Under the pieces are notes generated by a model, which worked only from the letters and a program-made list of their open reading frames with translations, had not been told where the DNA came from and searched no databases. Below, piece after piece: positions 18,368-27,494 of a stretch of DNA of 64,000 bases; position 1 is the first letter of the stretch, and each line of letters opens with the position of its first letter. The position numbers and the translations under genes are program-made. The DNA comes from Polaribacter sejongensis (GTDB lineage: Bacteria > Bacteroidota > Bacteroidia > Flavobacteriales > Flavobacteriaceae): contig NZ_CP150667.1 of NCBI RefSeq assembly GCF_038024065.1, positions 1,240,001 through 1,304,000 on the forward strand, given 5' to 3'.

Positions 18368-20194
18368 GTGAAAATAAAACTAACCCTCCTCCTACTACTG
18401 CTCACTTTAAATTCTTTTTCACAAGAGGAATCTTCTTCAATATATCATTCAATTTCCTTTTTTAAACAACCTTCTAAAGACGCTGCTTCTATTACAGAAA
18501 TTATTAAAAATTATGAATTAGGCAATTTTAAAAAAGAAGAGCAACCTAAAATTTATAAACATTTAGGAGAAAATACTTTATGGAATCACTTTTCATTATT
18601 ACCAGCAACTTCAACAAAAACAGCATACAAGTACTTTACAATTGCAAACCCATATTTGCCTTATGGAAAAATTTATTTAAAAAAGGGTAATCAAATCGAC
18701 ACACTTTACAAAGTATCTAATAACAAAGAATTTCCGCATAAAAATATTTTTTATAGACACCCTGTTTGGAAAATACCAGTAGATAATAATATAAAAACCG
18801 ATGTTTTTCTGGAAGTTAAAAACAAGGATACTAGAACAAGAATGTCTTTCTTTTTAGAAACAGAAAATCAATTTTTAAAGCGTGTAGAAACAGAATATTT
18901 TTATTTCGGAATGTTTATCGCATTTCTAATTTCGATGGCATTTATACTGGTCTTTTTTGCCATTTTAAAAAAAGAGTACACTGTTTTATTTTATCCTTTA
19001 TACATTTTTACTGTTTTAATAGAATTTCTAGCCGGTAAAGGAATTGGAGTGCAATATTTCTGGTCAGGAAGTGAGTTTGCTATCAATAATATTAGAAGTC
19101 TTAGTCAGACAATTGGAGTAGCTTGTATTGGTTTTTTTTATATGAAGTTTTACAAATTAAACAAATCTCAAGTAATTCCTAAACTACTTTTTAAAATAGG
19201 AGCCTACATTGCGTTAACACTTTTACTATTCTATATCTATAAATTTTTCTTTGGCGGATTAATTGTTTTATACCTCTATGTTTGGACAATCTTAAAAGTA
19301 ATTGCTTTTATTTGGGTACTAAACCACCTCTATTTAACCATTACAAAACAACTACCAATTTATTTAGTTATCGCTTTTATACTGCCAATTTTAGCAATAA
19401 TATGTGGTCAAATTATAAACCCAAGTGTGCACAATAGTTTGTATATAAAATTTAGTGGATCTACAATTTATTATATCACATTGGTTTTAGAAATTTTACT
19501 CTTTACTCGATTTATTTTTGGTACGGTCATAGAAACTCAGTTTAAATATTTTAAACTCAAAAAAGTGAGTAATGAATTAAAATATAATTTTCAAAATAAA
19601 ACATTAGCCTTTCAACATACAGAAAGAAACAACTTAGTAAATAATGTTCATGATACTTTTGGAGGATATTTAGAAGCTTTAAAACTACGCTTATTGCAGA
19701 AAGATGAAAAAACACCAGAAAAAGTAGAAGAAATTTTAGATGCTTTCTATAAAGATTATAGATATTTATTAAACAGCTTGTACGCACCAAAAGTTAATGC
19801 TGATAATTTTATTGATAGTTTAATTGAATTCTGTACTAAAATAGATAATTTAACAAAACACAAAATCAGTTATAATTTCGACCTTAAAAATATCGAATTG
19901 TCACAAGATAAATGTGTACACTTATATCGAATAATATCTGAGCTTACTACAAATGCTATAAAATACTCTAAAGCATCAGAAATTAAAATAACGCTAAACC
20001 AGCATAAAAACCAACTAATTACACTAAAAGTAACTGATAATGGAATTGGTTTTGATGAAAAAATAATAACCAAGAAAGGTTTCGGTTTAGAAAGTGTAAA
20101 AAACAGAGTAAAACAAATTAACGGAACTTTACAAATAAACACCAATAAAAAAGGTTCTAATTTCGAAATTAATATCCCCATTACAAATGACTAA
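18368..20194 (+). CDS. sensor histidine kinase, 7TMR-DISM type with HisKA_3 core
   Basis: A 608-aa inner-membrane kinase starting at GTG. Signal peptide about 1-19; periplasmic beta-rich domain about 20-172 resembling 7TMR-DISM extracellular region 2; about seven transmembrane helices between residues 175 and 395; then the dimerisation helix with phospho-acceptor His in NNVHDTFGGYLEA, N-box ELTTNAIKYSKA and G-box DNGIGFD. This is the NarX/DegS-type (HisKA_3) kinase family, which phosphorylates NarL-type regulators; the next gene encodes one and overlaps this gene by 8 bases, so they are a cognate pair. The signal is unknown; the 7TMR-DISM class often senses carbohydrate-like ligands. Confidence 0.88.
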   Translation: MKIKLTLLLLLLTLNSFSQEESSSIYHSISFFKQPSKDAASITEIIKNYELGNFKKEEQPKIYKHLGENTLWNHFSLLPATSTKTAYKYFTIANPYLPYGKIYLKKGNQIDTLYKVSNNKEFPHKNIFYRHPVWKIPVDNNIKTDVFLEVKNKDTRTRMSFFLETENQFLKRVETEYFYFGMFIAFLISMAFILVFFAILKKEYTVLFYPLYIFTVLIEFLAGKGIGVQYFWSGSEFAINNIRSLSQTIGVACIGFFYMKFYKLNKSQVIPKLLFKIGAYIALTLLLFYIYKFFFGGLIVLYLYVWTILKVIAFIWVLNHLYLTITKQLPIYLVIAFILPILAIICGQIINPSVHNSLYIKFSGSTIYYITLVLEILLFTRFIFGTVIETQFKYFKLKKVSNELKYNFQNKTLAFQHTERNNLVNNVHDTFGGYLEALKLRLLQKDEKTPEKVEEILDAFYKDYRYLLNSLYAPKVNADNFIDSLIEFCTKIDNLTKHKISYNFDLKNIELSQDKCVHLYRIISELTTNAIKYSKASEIKITLNQHKNQLITLKVTDNGIGFDEKIITKKGFGLESVKNRVKQINGTLQINTNKKGSNFEINIPITND

Positions 20195-20813
20195 AACCCC
20201 AATAAGAATAGTTATTGCAGACGATAATCGTTTTTTTTGTGATGCTTTAAAAGATAGCTTAAATGTTCATTCGGAATTAAATGTCACCAATACTTTTATC
20301 ACACTAAAAGAATTAATTGCATTTACAAATTATCAAAACTTAGATGTTTTAATCTTAGATGTAAATTTTAATGGAACATGTTCTTTAGATTTTATTGATA
20401 AAATAAAAAAAGGAAACAATCATTTTAAAATCATTGTATTAACCACCATGAATAATAATTTCATCAAAGAAAAAGCGATACATAAAGGGGTAGATGTTTT
20501 TGTGGGAAAGGATGAAGACTTACAAAATTTTAAAGATGTAATTCTAAATTGTTTCGTTCATCAATCTACAAAAAAAGGAAAAACCTCATCAAAAATAAAT
20601 ATTGATAATTACACGTTTACAAAACGAAAATTAGAAATATTACAGGCATTATTTGTGCATTCTGATAAAAACGAAAAAGAACTTTCTGCAATATTACATA
20701 TTACAGAAAGTTCTTTAAAATCTCATAAAAGAGAGCTATTTGAAATTACAAATACAAAAAGTACTCCTGAACTCATAAAATTCGGAATTCAGAAATTCTT
20801 AATTATTGCTTAA
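20187..20813 (+). CDS. NarL/FixJ-type response regulator
   Basis: A 208-aa two-component regulator. The receiver domain (about 5-125) has the acidic pair in IADDN, phospho-acceptor D58 (VLILDVN), the switch Thr in VLTTMN and a C-terminal Lys. The output is a divergent LuxR-like helix-turn-helix (TKRKLEILQALF ... TESSLKSHKRELFEI). It overlaps the kinase gene upstream by 8 bases. Its stop overlaps the stop of the convergent bcp gene by 4 bases, so the two transcripts probably run into each other. Confidence 0.88.
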   Translation: MTKTPIRIVIADDNRFFCDALKDSLNVHSELNVTNTFITLKELIAFTNYQNLDVLILDVNFNGTCSLDFIDKIKKGNNHFKIIVLTTMNNNFIKEKAIHKGVDVFVGKDEDLQNFKDVILNCFVHQSTKKGKTSSKINIDNYTFTKRKLEILQALFVHSDKNEKELSAILHITESSLKSHKRELFEITNTKSTPELIKFGIQKFLIIA

Positions 20814-21262
20814 TCTAAAATCTGAGCAGCATGTGCCTTTGTTTTCACTTTTAAGATAATATCTTCAATCACTCCTTTTTCATCAATTACAAAAGTAGTT
20901 CTGTGAATTCCATCATATTCTTTCCCCATAAACTTCTTTGGTCCCCAAACATTAAAAGCTTCAATTACAGCTTTGTCTTCATCTGCTAAAAGCGGAAAAG
21001 GCAATTCGTTTTTATTGATAAAATTTTGTTGTCTTTTTTCAGAATCTGCACTTACACCTAAAACATCATATCCTTTTGCTAAAAAAGATTGATAGTTGTC
21101 GCGTAAATCACAAGCTTCGTTAGTACAACCCGGAGTGCTTGCCTTTGGGTAAAAGAATAAAACTAATTTTTTCCCTGCGTAATCAGAAAGTTTAATGGTA
21201 TTTCCTGCGTTGTCTTTTGCTTCAAACTGCGGAGCGTTATCTCCTATTTTTAGTGATGTCAT
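20810..21262 (-). CDS. bcp: thioredoxin-dependent peroxiredoxin (BCP/PrxQ)
   Basis: A 150-aa cytosolic thiol peroxidase that reduces hydrogen peroxide and organic hydroperoxides. The family signature FFYPKASTPGCTNEACDLRD carries peroxidatic C46 and, five residues on, the resolving C51 of the atypical 2-Cys PrxQ type. The thioredoxin fold is complete (VLGVSADS, FPLLADED, RTTFVIDEKG). Single gene with its own -7 box. Confidence 0.93.
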   Translation of the reverse strand: MTSLKIGDNAPQFEAKDNAGNTIKLSDYAGKKLVLFFYPKASTPGCTNEACDLRDNYQSFLAKGYDVLGVSADSEKRQQNFINKNELPFPLLADEDKAVIEAFNVWGPKKFMGKEYDGIHRTTFVIDEKGVIEDIILKVKTKAHAAQILD

Positions 21263-21280
21263 TTTTTTTGTTTTTAATTA

Positions 21281-21288
21281 CAAAGATA
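21281..21288 (-). promoter_or_regulatory. candidate -7 box (TATCTTTG) of bcp
   Basis: TATCTTTG matches TAnnTTTG 18 bases before the bcp ATG. Two further ACTTTG-like blocks lie directly upstream. No clear -33 TTG. Confidence 0.5.
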
Positions 21289-21377
21289 CAAAGTAACAAA
21301 GTATTCTTGAAGTCTAAAGTCGGTAGCTTCATAAAAAGTAACTATGTTTTTTATAATCCCATTTTAATCATCCATAA

Positions 21378-21893
21378 ATCAATTAAAATCTCCAATGTCA
21401 CACTGAATTTGTCGAAGTTTATGTAAAATAGTCTTCGACAGGCTCAGACTGACATATAATAGATAAATTGTTATTTAGCATGGTTAACAAAAAAAATGAG
21501 TATAAAACTAAAACTTTATCAAGTTAACACCGAAATCAATTAAAACTCAAAATGTCACACTGAGCTTGTCGAAGTGTACCCAGAATAGTCTTCGACAAGC
21601 TCAGACTGACATATAATAGATAAATTGTTATTGGATATATTTAACCAGAAAAGAGAGCTTAATAATAAAAACATTGTCAAACTAGCACCAAAATCAATGA
21701 AAACTCCAAATGTCTCACTGAGCTTGTCGAAGTGCATCTAAAATAGTCTTCGACAAGCTCAGACTGACATATAATAGATAAATTGCTATTTAGCATGGTT
21801 AACAAAAAAAGTAAATTTAAAACTAAAATATTATCACGCTGACACCGAAATCAATGAAAACTCAAAATGTCTCACTGAGCTTGTCGAAGTGCT
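21378..21893. repeat. tandem array of a 157-158-bp unit (three copies plus a partial)
   Basis: The motif CACTGA starts at 21401, 21558, 21716 and 21873, giving periods of 157, 158 and 157. Each full unit has a hairpin (CTGAGCTTGTCGAAG ... CTTCGACAAGCTCAG, 15 bp in units 2 and 3, degenerate in unit 1), then ACTGACATATAATAGATAAATTG, then a variable AT-rich stretch and a conserved end (ACCGAAATCAAT...AAAACTC). The last copy stops after the first arm. No open frame runs through it. It fills most of the 720-base gap between bcp and nth. Confidence 0.9.
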
Positions 21894-21985
21894 TTTTTCA
21901 ATCTAAAAGTTAATTATAAAAAACAAATAAGGTTTCAACTAGAACTTTGTAACTTGCAGACTTGTAAATTTTGTAACTTCGAATA

Positions 21986-22648
21986 ATGACTAAAAAAGAA
22001 AAAGTACAATTTGTAATTGACACTCTTCAAGAAAAATATCCTGAAATACCTGTTCCTTTAGATCATAAAGATCCATACACGCTTTTAATAGCCGTTTTAT
22101 TGTCTGCGCAATGTACAGACGTTCGTGTAAATAAAATTACGCCATTACTATTCGCCAAAGCGGATAATCCTTTTGATATGGTAAAAATGACCGTAGAAGA
22201 AATTAAGGAAATTATTCGTCCTTGTGGTTTATCACCAATGAAAAGTAAAGGAATTTACGGATTGTCTAAAATTCTAATTGAAAAATATGATGGTGAAGTT
22301 CCACAAACTTTCGAAGGTTTAGAAGAATTACCTGCGGTTGGTCATAAAACGGCTGGAGTTGTATTGAGTCAAGCTTTTGGAATACCTGCTTTTCCGGTGG
22401 ATACTCATATTTTAAGACTAATGTATCGTTGGAATTTGAGTAACGGTAAAAGTGTTGCACAAACAGAAAAAGATGCAAAACGATTGTTTCCAAAAGAAAT
22501 TTGGAACGATTTACATTTACAAATCATTTGGTACGGACGTGAATATTCTCCTGCCCGTGGTTGGGATTTAGATAAAGATATTATTACTAGTACAGTTGGG
22601 AGAAAATCTGTTTTAGACGAATATCATAAAAAAAATAATACACCTTAA
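21986..22648 (+). CDS. nth: endonuclease III-type DNA glycosylase lacking the iron-sulfur cluster
   Basis: A 220-aa base-excision-repair glycosylase/AP lyase for oxidised pyrimidines. The HhH-GPD fold is clear: the hairpin LPAVGHKTA holds catalytic K121 and FPVDTH holds catalytic D139, one residue off E. coli numbering. The C-terminal four-cysteine [4Fe-4S] motif of classical Nth is absent: after IIWYGREYSPARGWD there is no Cys at all. I believe related flavobacterial proteins share this, so it is likely a lineage form, not damage. A strong terminator overlaps the 3' end. Confidence 0.88.
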   Translation: MTKKEKVQFVIDTLQEKYPEIPVPLDHKDPYTLLIAVLLSAQCTDVRVNKITPLLFAKADNPFDMVKMTVEEIKEIIRPCGLSPMKSKGIYGLSKILIEKYDGEVPQTFEGLEELPAVGHKTAGVVLSQAFGIPAFPVDTHILRLMYRWNLSNGKSVAQTEKDAKRLFPKEIWNDLHLQIIWYGREYSPARGWDLDKDIITSTVGRKSVLDEYHKKNNTP

Positions 22649-22664
22649 TTAAGGTGTATTATTT
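22633..22664 (+). terminator. intrinsic terminator of nth
   Basis: AATAATACACCTT ... AAGGTGTATTATT, a perfect 13-bp stem with a 4-base loop overlapping the last nth codons; usable from both strands and also placed to stop the convergent oxidoreductase gene. Confidence 0.85.
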
Positions 22665-22680
22665 ATACTAAAAAGAAGTT

Positions 22681-23307
22681 TTATGAACTAGGTATTGCTT
22701 CACCTATTAACGTTTCTCCTGCTATTATTTCAAAAGTAGTATTAACAGCTGCAGTATCATGTAAAGAATGTACTAAAGTTTGCGCAACATCATCTCTACT
22801 AATTTCTCCAGGTTTATTTAACTTGGTACTCAATTCTATTTTACCTATTCCTTTATCATTATTTAAAGCTCCTGGTCTCACAATAGAATAAGGAATATTA
22901 CTTTCTCTTAAATAAACATCTGCATTTTGTTTTGCCTTTAAATAATCTTTAAGCTTGTCTGAACTTTCTGGGTTATCTGCTCCCATAGAACTTAACATTA
23001 CAAACTTTCTAACTTTTGTATGTTTACCAGCGTCTATTAACTTCTTAGCACCTTCTTGATCGACTGCTACTACTTTTTTTCCACCAGAGCCAGCTGCGAA
23101 AATAATTTTATCAATATTCTCTGTTGTAAATGAAACGTCCTTTTCTAAATCTGCTAAAATAGTGGTTACATTTTCATCTTCAAATTGCTTTTTCTGACTC
23201 TCTTTACGAACCATAGCAATTGGATTAAAATATTGTGATTTTTGTAATAAGTGTACTATCTTTTTTCCTGTGGTACCATTGGCACCTGCTACTAATATAT
23301 TTTCCAT
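22681..23307 (-). CDS. NAD(P)-binding oxidoreductase, atypical SDR / NmrA-like
   Basis: A 208-aa Rossmann protein of the extended/atypical short-chain dehydrogenase type. The dinucleotide-binding motif VAGANGTTGKKIV is at the N terminus, then FAAGSGG, MLSSMGAD and the proton-relay-like YSIVRPGALNND. Such proteins are often called NAD(P)H-binding or NmrA-like; the substrate is unknown. The start is placed at the Met before ENILVAG: the open frame extends 22 codons further, but those residues have no counterpart before a Rossmann strand and overlap likely promoter sequence. Confidence 0.85.
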   Translation of the reverse strand: MENILVAGANGTTGKKIVHLLQKSQYFNPIAMVRKESQKKQFEDENVTTILADLEKDVSFTTENIDKIIFAAGSGGKKVVAVDQEGAKKLIDAGKHTKVRKFVMLSSMGADNPESSDKLKDYLKAKQNADVYLRESNIPYSIVRPGALNNDKGIGKIELSTKLNKPGEISRDDVAQTLVHSLHDTAAVNTTFEIIAGETLIGEAIPSS

Positions 23308-23381
23308 GACTGCAAGTTCCGTAAAAGCCAAAGACTCTATTAACTCATATAACATAAAAAAAGATGCATACAAAAAAAAGC

Positions 23382-23408
23382 CCCAACGTTAGTTGAAGCT
23401 TTTTCCTC
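23382..23408 (-). terminator. terminator after the sigma-factor/small-protein unit
   Basis: The minus strand reads AAGC..CAAC taac GTTG..GCTT followed by eight T. It lies just past the stop of the 47-aa gene. Confidence 0.75.
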
Positions 23409-23410
23409 TC

Positions 23411-23554
23411 TTAATTCAAATTCAATTCAATGAAGTCTTTTGATTTCGTTTTTACAAAAGTTAGCGATTTGGAAAAATTAATCAAAAATTGAACTGTTTC
23501 TTGTTTGGGTTGCATCTGTAAATCAGAAGGCTTTTTTGAGTAAAGTTGCATCAT
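23411..23554 (-). CDS. 47-aa small protein downstream of the ECF sigma factor
   Basis: A short frame starting ATGATG 57 bases after the sigma-factor stop and ending just before a terminator. The peptide begins MMQLYSKKPSDLQMQPKQ and continues ETVQFLINFSKSLTFVKTKS, basic with a short amphipathic middle, no signal peptide or membrane helix. Position between sigma gene and shared terminator makes it a likely second cistron. I have a vague recollection of similar small flavobacterial proteins of the form 'K-x-T-x-x-F-L-x-N-F-S-K' but cannot confirm it here. Function unknown. Confidence 0.6.
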   Translation of the reverse strand: MMQLYSKKPSDLQMQPKQETVQFLINFSKSLTFVKTKSKDFIELNLN

Positions 23555-23611
23555 ATAGTTTGTTTAACAAATTGGTTATAAACTACTAACGACACCTTTT
23601 TTCATTTATTG

Positions 23612-24199
23612 TTAATCTACTAAAATAATTTTATGTTTCTCTATTAACTTACGCATATTTATTAAAGCATAACGCATTCTACCCAATGCAGTATTGATAC
23701 TAACACCTGTATTTTCACTAATTTCTTTAAAACTCATATCTTTATACATACGCATTACCAAAACCTCTTTTTGCTCTTCTGGCAATTCATTTATAAGCTC
23801 TCTAACATCTGTATGTATCTGATCTTTTATAATTTGTTTTTCAGCATTTAGGTTTCCATCGCCTAACACAGAAAAAATATCAAACTCGTTTGTATTTTTA
23901 AAAGAGGGCATTCTGTTGGTTTTTCTAAAATAATCTATCACCAAATTATGAGCAATTCTCATAACCCAAGGTAAAAACTTACCTTCTTCGTTATAATTTC
24001 CTTTTTTTAAAGTTCTAATAACTTTTATAAACGTGTCTTGAAAAACGTCTTCTGTAATATCTCTATCGTGAACTTTACTATAAATAAAGCTAAACAATCT
24101 TTGCTGATGTCTTTTTATTAAAACCGCTAAAGCAGCTTCATTACCTTTAATGTAATCGCTTACTAAAGTACTATCTGTATTTGAGTTTTTCTGCATCAT
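23612..24199 (-). CDS. ECF-family RNA polymerase sigma factor
   Basis: A 195-aa sigma-70 of the extracytoplasmic-function class. Region 2 (about 25-95) shows LFSFIYSKVHDRDITEDVFQ and WVMRIAHNLVIDYFR; region 4 (about 130-190) has the helix-turn-helix MYKDMSFKEISENTGVSINT. No anti-sigma gene is adjacent; instead a 47-aa gene follows in the same direction. It is divergent from uvrA. This Bacteroidota ECF type is widespread and its regulon is not evident here. Confidence 0.92.
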   Translation of the reverse strand: MMQKNSNTDSTLVSDYIKGNEAALAVLIKRHQQRLFSFIYSKVHDRDITEDVFQDTFIKVIRTLKKGNYNEEGKFLPWVMRIAHNLVIDYFRKTNRMPSFKNTNEFDIFSVLGDGNLNAEKQIIKDQIHTDVRELINELPEEQKEVLVMRMYKDMSFKEISENTGVSINTALGRMRYALINMRKLIEKHKIILVD

Positions 24200-24415
24200 A
24201 ACTACTGTTGAAGAACAAGTTGCTCTTCTTTTTTTATTATTAAATTAATAATTTAAAAGTAGTTTTTTATGTATATGCGTCTAATTTAGTGGTGCTTATG
24301 AAAGCCAAATATCAATATTATTTTTTAAATCGACAAATATTTTAGCAAAATTCATTCACATTTCTTTTAAAATGGATTAAAAAAACGGTATTTTTATAGC
24401 TTATATTTTTCATAA

Positions 24416-27208
24416 ATGAAGACTGACATTTCTAAAGTAAATCCGAAAGAAAATATTATTATTAAAGGAGCTAGACTCCACAACCTAAAGAATATAGATG
24501 TAGTGATACCAAGAAATAAATTGGTGGTAATTACAGGTCTTTCTGGTTCTGGAAAATCTTCTTTAGCTTTTGATACGCTATATGCAGAAGGTCAAAGACG
24601 TTATGTAGAGAGTTTATCTTCTTATGCGCGTCAGTTTTTAGGAAAATTGCACAAACCAAAAGTAGATTATATTAAAGGTATTGCACCTGCAATTGCCATT
24701 GAGCAAAAAGTAAATTCTACAAATCCACGTTCTACCGTAGGTACCTCAACAGAAATTTACGATTATATTAAACTTTTATATGCTAGAATTGGTAGAACCT
24801 TCTCTCCTATTTCTGGTAAAGAAGTTAAAAAAGACACCGTTTCTGATGTTGTTAATTTTGTAAAAGAGTTTGATGAGAAAACAAAACTATTACTATTAGC
24901 ACCTATTTCTATTGATGAAAACCGAGATCTAAAAACCGTTTTACAAGTTTTAGAACAACAAGGGTATGCGCGTTTAAAATGGAATGATAAAGTATATAGA
25001 ATATCAGATTTTCCGCAAGCGGATTTTAAGAACGAATCTTTATATTTAGTAGTAGATAGAATTGTAACAAAAGACGATGAAGATTTTTATAACCGATTAG
25101 CAGATTCCATTCAGACTGCTTTTTTTGAAGGAAAAGGTATTTGTTTTATAGAAAATTTAGCAGATAATAAAGTCGCTGAGTTTAGCAATAAGTTCGATTT
25201 AGACGGAATGTCCTTTCTAGAACCGAACACACATTTATTCAGTTTTAACAATCCGTATGGTGCTTGCCCAACTTGTGAAGGGTATGGAAACGTAATTGGT
25301 ATTGATGAAGATTTGGTTATACCAAATACAGGTTTATCAATTATGGAAGATTGTGTTTTTCCGTTTAAAACGCCTTCTTATATACATTATAAAGAAGAGT
25401 TAATAGATGTTGCCTATCAGTTTGATATTCCTATTCACAAACCTTGGTTTCAACTTACAGAAGAACAAAAAGAATTAGTTTGGAACGGAAATAAATCATT
25501 CAACGGAATTCATCATTTCTTTACCGTTTTAGAAGAAAAGAGTTATAAAATTCAGAATAGAGTAATGCTTTCTCGCTACCGCGGAAAAACAAAATGTACA
25601 TCGTGTAACGGAAAACGTTTACGACACGAAACTAATTTTGTCAAAATAAATGAAAAGACAATATCCGATTTAGTAACACTTCCTTTAGATGAATTGGCTA
25701 TCTTTTTTAAGAACATCAAATTAGACAAGTATGAAGAAAAAATAGGGAAACGTTTGTTGACCGAAATTAATAATCGTTTGTTGTTTTTAACGGATGTTGG
25801 CTTGTCTTATTTAACCATCAATAGAACCTCTAACACACTTTCTGGAGGTGAAAGTCAGCGTATTAATTTGGCAACTTCATTAGGAAGTTCTTTAGTGGGT
25901 TCTATGTATATTTTAGATGAACCGAGTATTGGTTTGCATCCAAAAGACACAGAAAGATTGATTGGTGTTTTAAAAGATTTACGAGATTTAGGAAACACTG
26001 TTGTTGTGGTAGAACACGATGAAGATATTATGCGAGAAGCTGATTATATTATAGATATTGGCCCAGAAGCAGGAACTTACGGAGGTCATGTAGTTGCCGA
26101 AGGAAATTTTGACGAAATCTTAAAATCAGAATCTTTAACAGCAAAATATTTAAACGAAGAATTAAAGATTGAAATTCCTACAAAACGTAGAACTTCTAGA
26201 AATAAAATCCAAATTATTGGCGCAAGAGAAAACAATTTAAAAAATGTAGATGTTACATTTCCATTAAATTGTTTGTCTGTAATTACCGGAGTTTCTGGTT
26301 CCGGAAAAAGCACGTTGGTTAAAAATATTTTGTATCCAACCATGCAAAAAAAACTGATTGGTCACGGAGAAAAAGTTGGCCAACACACAGACGTTATTGG
26401 AGATTTTGAAACTTTAAAACACGTAGAATTTATCGATCAAAACCCTATTGGGCGTTCATCTCGTTCCAATCCGGTAACATACATAAAAGCGTATGATGAT
26501 ATTCGTTCGCTATTTGCAAATCAAAAATTATCAGGCATTAGAAACTACAAACCAAAACACTTTTCTTTTAACGTAGAAGGCGGTCGTTGTGAGGTTTGTA
26601 AAGGTGAAGGAGAAGTTACTATCGAAATGCAATTTATGGCAGATGTGCATTTAGAATGCGATGTTTGTAATGGAAAACGCTTTAAAAAAGAAGTTTTAGA
26701 AGTAAAATTCGATGGAAAATCAATTGACGATATTTTAAACCTAACCATAGATGATGCTGTTGCATTTTTCTCGGAAAATTTAGTTCCTAAAATTGCTAGT
26801 AAATTAAAACCTTTACAAGATGTTGGTTTGGGTTATGTGCAATTAGGTCAGTCTTCTTCTACCCTTTCTGGTGGAGAAGCGCAACGTATAAAATTAGCGT
26901 CATTTTTGGTAAAAGGAAACACCAAAGACAAGGCTTTATTTATTTTTGATGAACCTACAACAGGTTTACATTTTCATGATATTAAAAAATTATTGGCATC
27001 ATTTAATGCTTTAATCGACAAAGGGCATTCCATTATTGTCATAGAACACAATATCGAATTAATTAAATGTGCAGATTACATTATAGATTTAGGTTTAGAA
27101 GGTGGTAAAAATGGTGGAAACCTTATTTTTCAAGGAACTCCAGAAGAATTAGCTAAAAATAAGGAGTCTTATACCGCTAAATATTTGGCGGAGAAATTGG
27201 TTTTTTAG
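24416..27208 (+). CDS. uvrA: excinuclease ABC subunit A
   Basis: DNA-damage recognition ATPase of nucleotide excision repair; loads UvrB. At 930 aa it is full length. Walker A sites GLSGSGKSS (41-49) and GVSGSGKST, paired LSGGE signatures ([22 protein letters not shown]), Walker B segments [11 protein letters not shown] and [11 protein letters not shown], and zinc-binding Cys pairs CPTC...CTSC...  and CEVC...CDVC are all present. Single-gene unit; its start faces the sigma-factor gene. Flavobacteria often carry more than one UvrA, so paralogue identity cannot be settled. Confidence 0.95.
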   Translation: MKTDISKVNPKENIIIKGARLHNLKNIDVVIPRNKLVVITGLSGSGKSSLAFDTLYAEGQRRYVESLSSYARQFLGKLHKPKVDYIKGIAPAIAIEQKVNSTNPRSTVGTSTEIYDYIKLLYARIGRTFSPISGKEVKKDTVSDVVNFVKEFDEKTKLLLLAPISIDENRDLKTVLQVLEQQGYARLKWNDKVYRISDFPQADFKNESLYLVVDRIVTKDDEDFYNRLADSIQTAFFEGKGICFIENLADNKVAEFSNKFDLDGMSFLEPNTHLFSFNNPYGACPTCEGYGNVIGIDEDLVIPNTGLSIMEDCVFPFKTPSYIHYKEELIDVAYQFDIPIHKPWFQLTEEQKELVWNGNKSFNGIHHFFTVLEEKSYKIQNRVMLSRYRGKTKCTSCNGKRLRHETNFVKINEKTISDLVTLPLDELAIFFKNIKLDKYEEKIGKRLLTEINNRLLFLTDVGLSYLTINRTSNTLSGGESQRINLATSLGSSLVGSMYILDEPSIGLHPKDTERLIGVLKDLRDLGNTVVVVEHDEDIMREADYIIDIGPEAGTYGGHVVAEGNFDEILKSESLTAKYLNEELKIEIPTKRRTSRNKIQIIGARENNLKNVDVTFPLNCLSVITGVSGSGKSTLVKNILYPTMQKKLIGHGEKVGQHTDVIGDFETLKHVEFIDQNPIGRSSRSNPVTYIKAYDDIRSLFANQKLSGIRNYKPKHFSFNVEGGRCEVCKGEGEVTIEMQFMADVHLECDVCNGKRFKKEVLEVKFDGKSIDDILNLTIDDAVAFFSENLVPKIASKLKPLQDVGLGYVQLGQSSSTLSGGEAQRIKLASFLVKGNTKDKALFIFDEPTTGLHFHDIKKLLASFNALIDKGHSIIVIEHNIELIKCADYIIDLGLEGGKNGGNLIFQGTPEELAKNKESYTAKYLAEKLVF

Positions 27209-27445
27209 AAGCTATTTCCTGCTGGAATTTATCTTGAGCGGAGTCGAAAGGCTGTATCTTTTTTCTAAAAAAGAAAGAAGGTTAAAATATCAACAGATAT
27301 TTGAACGGTTTCAATAAGGGCTCGACTTGTTTGTAAACTAATTGAAAAAAATAAACTAAGGTTAAAAATTATGAGATTTCTCAATCACTGAAAAAGCTCA
27401 TTTCGAAATGACAAGTGATGGGAAAATAAAATAGATAGATTATAA
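27209..27445. other. spacer with dispersed-repeat fragments
   Basis: After uvrA come fragments such as TTGAGCGGAGTCGAAAGG and GAGATTTCTC ... TTTCGAAATGACA, resembling those near 2300-2400. No gene seen. Confidence 0.45.
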
Positions 27446-27478
27446 AGACCTCACAGGTTTTAAAAACCTGTGAGGTCT
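27446..27478. repeat. perfect 33-nt palindrome
   Basis: AGACCTCACAGGTTTT, one central A, then its exact complement. It sits 16 bases before the membrane-protein ATG. No T tract follows, so it need not be a terminator; it has the look of a dispersed flavobacterial palindromic repeat. Confidence 0.8.
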
Positions 27479-27494
27479 AGCAAATCAATATAAA

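Noticed and set aside
21378..21893. CRISPR array
   Set aside because: The repeat unit is about 157 bp with no short identical repeats separated by unique spacers, and no cas genes are nearby.
23308..23373. 22-residue N-terminal extension of the SDR-like protein
   Set aside because: The Rossmann strand normally begins directly after the start Met; the extension adds no fold element.
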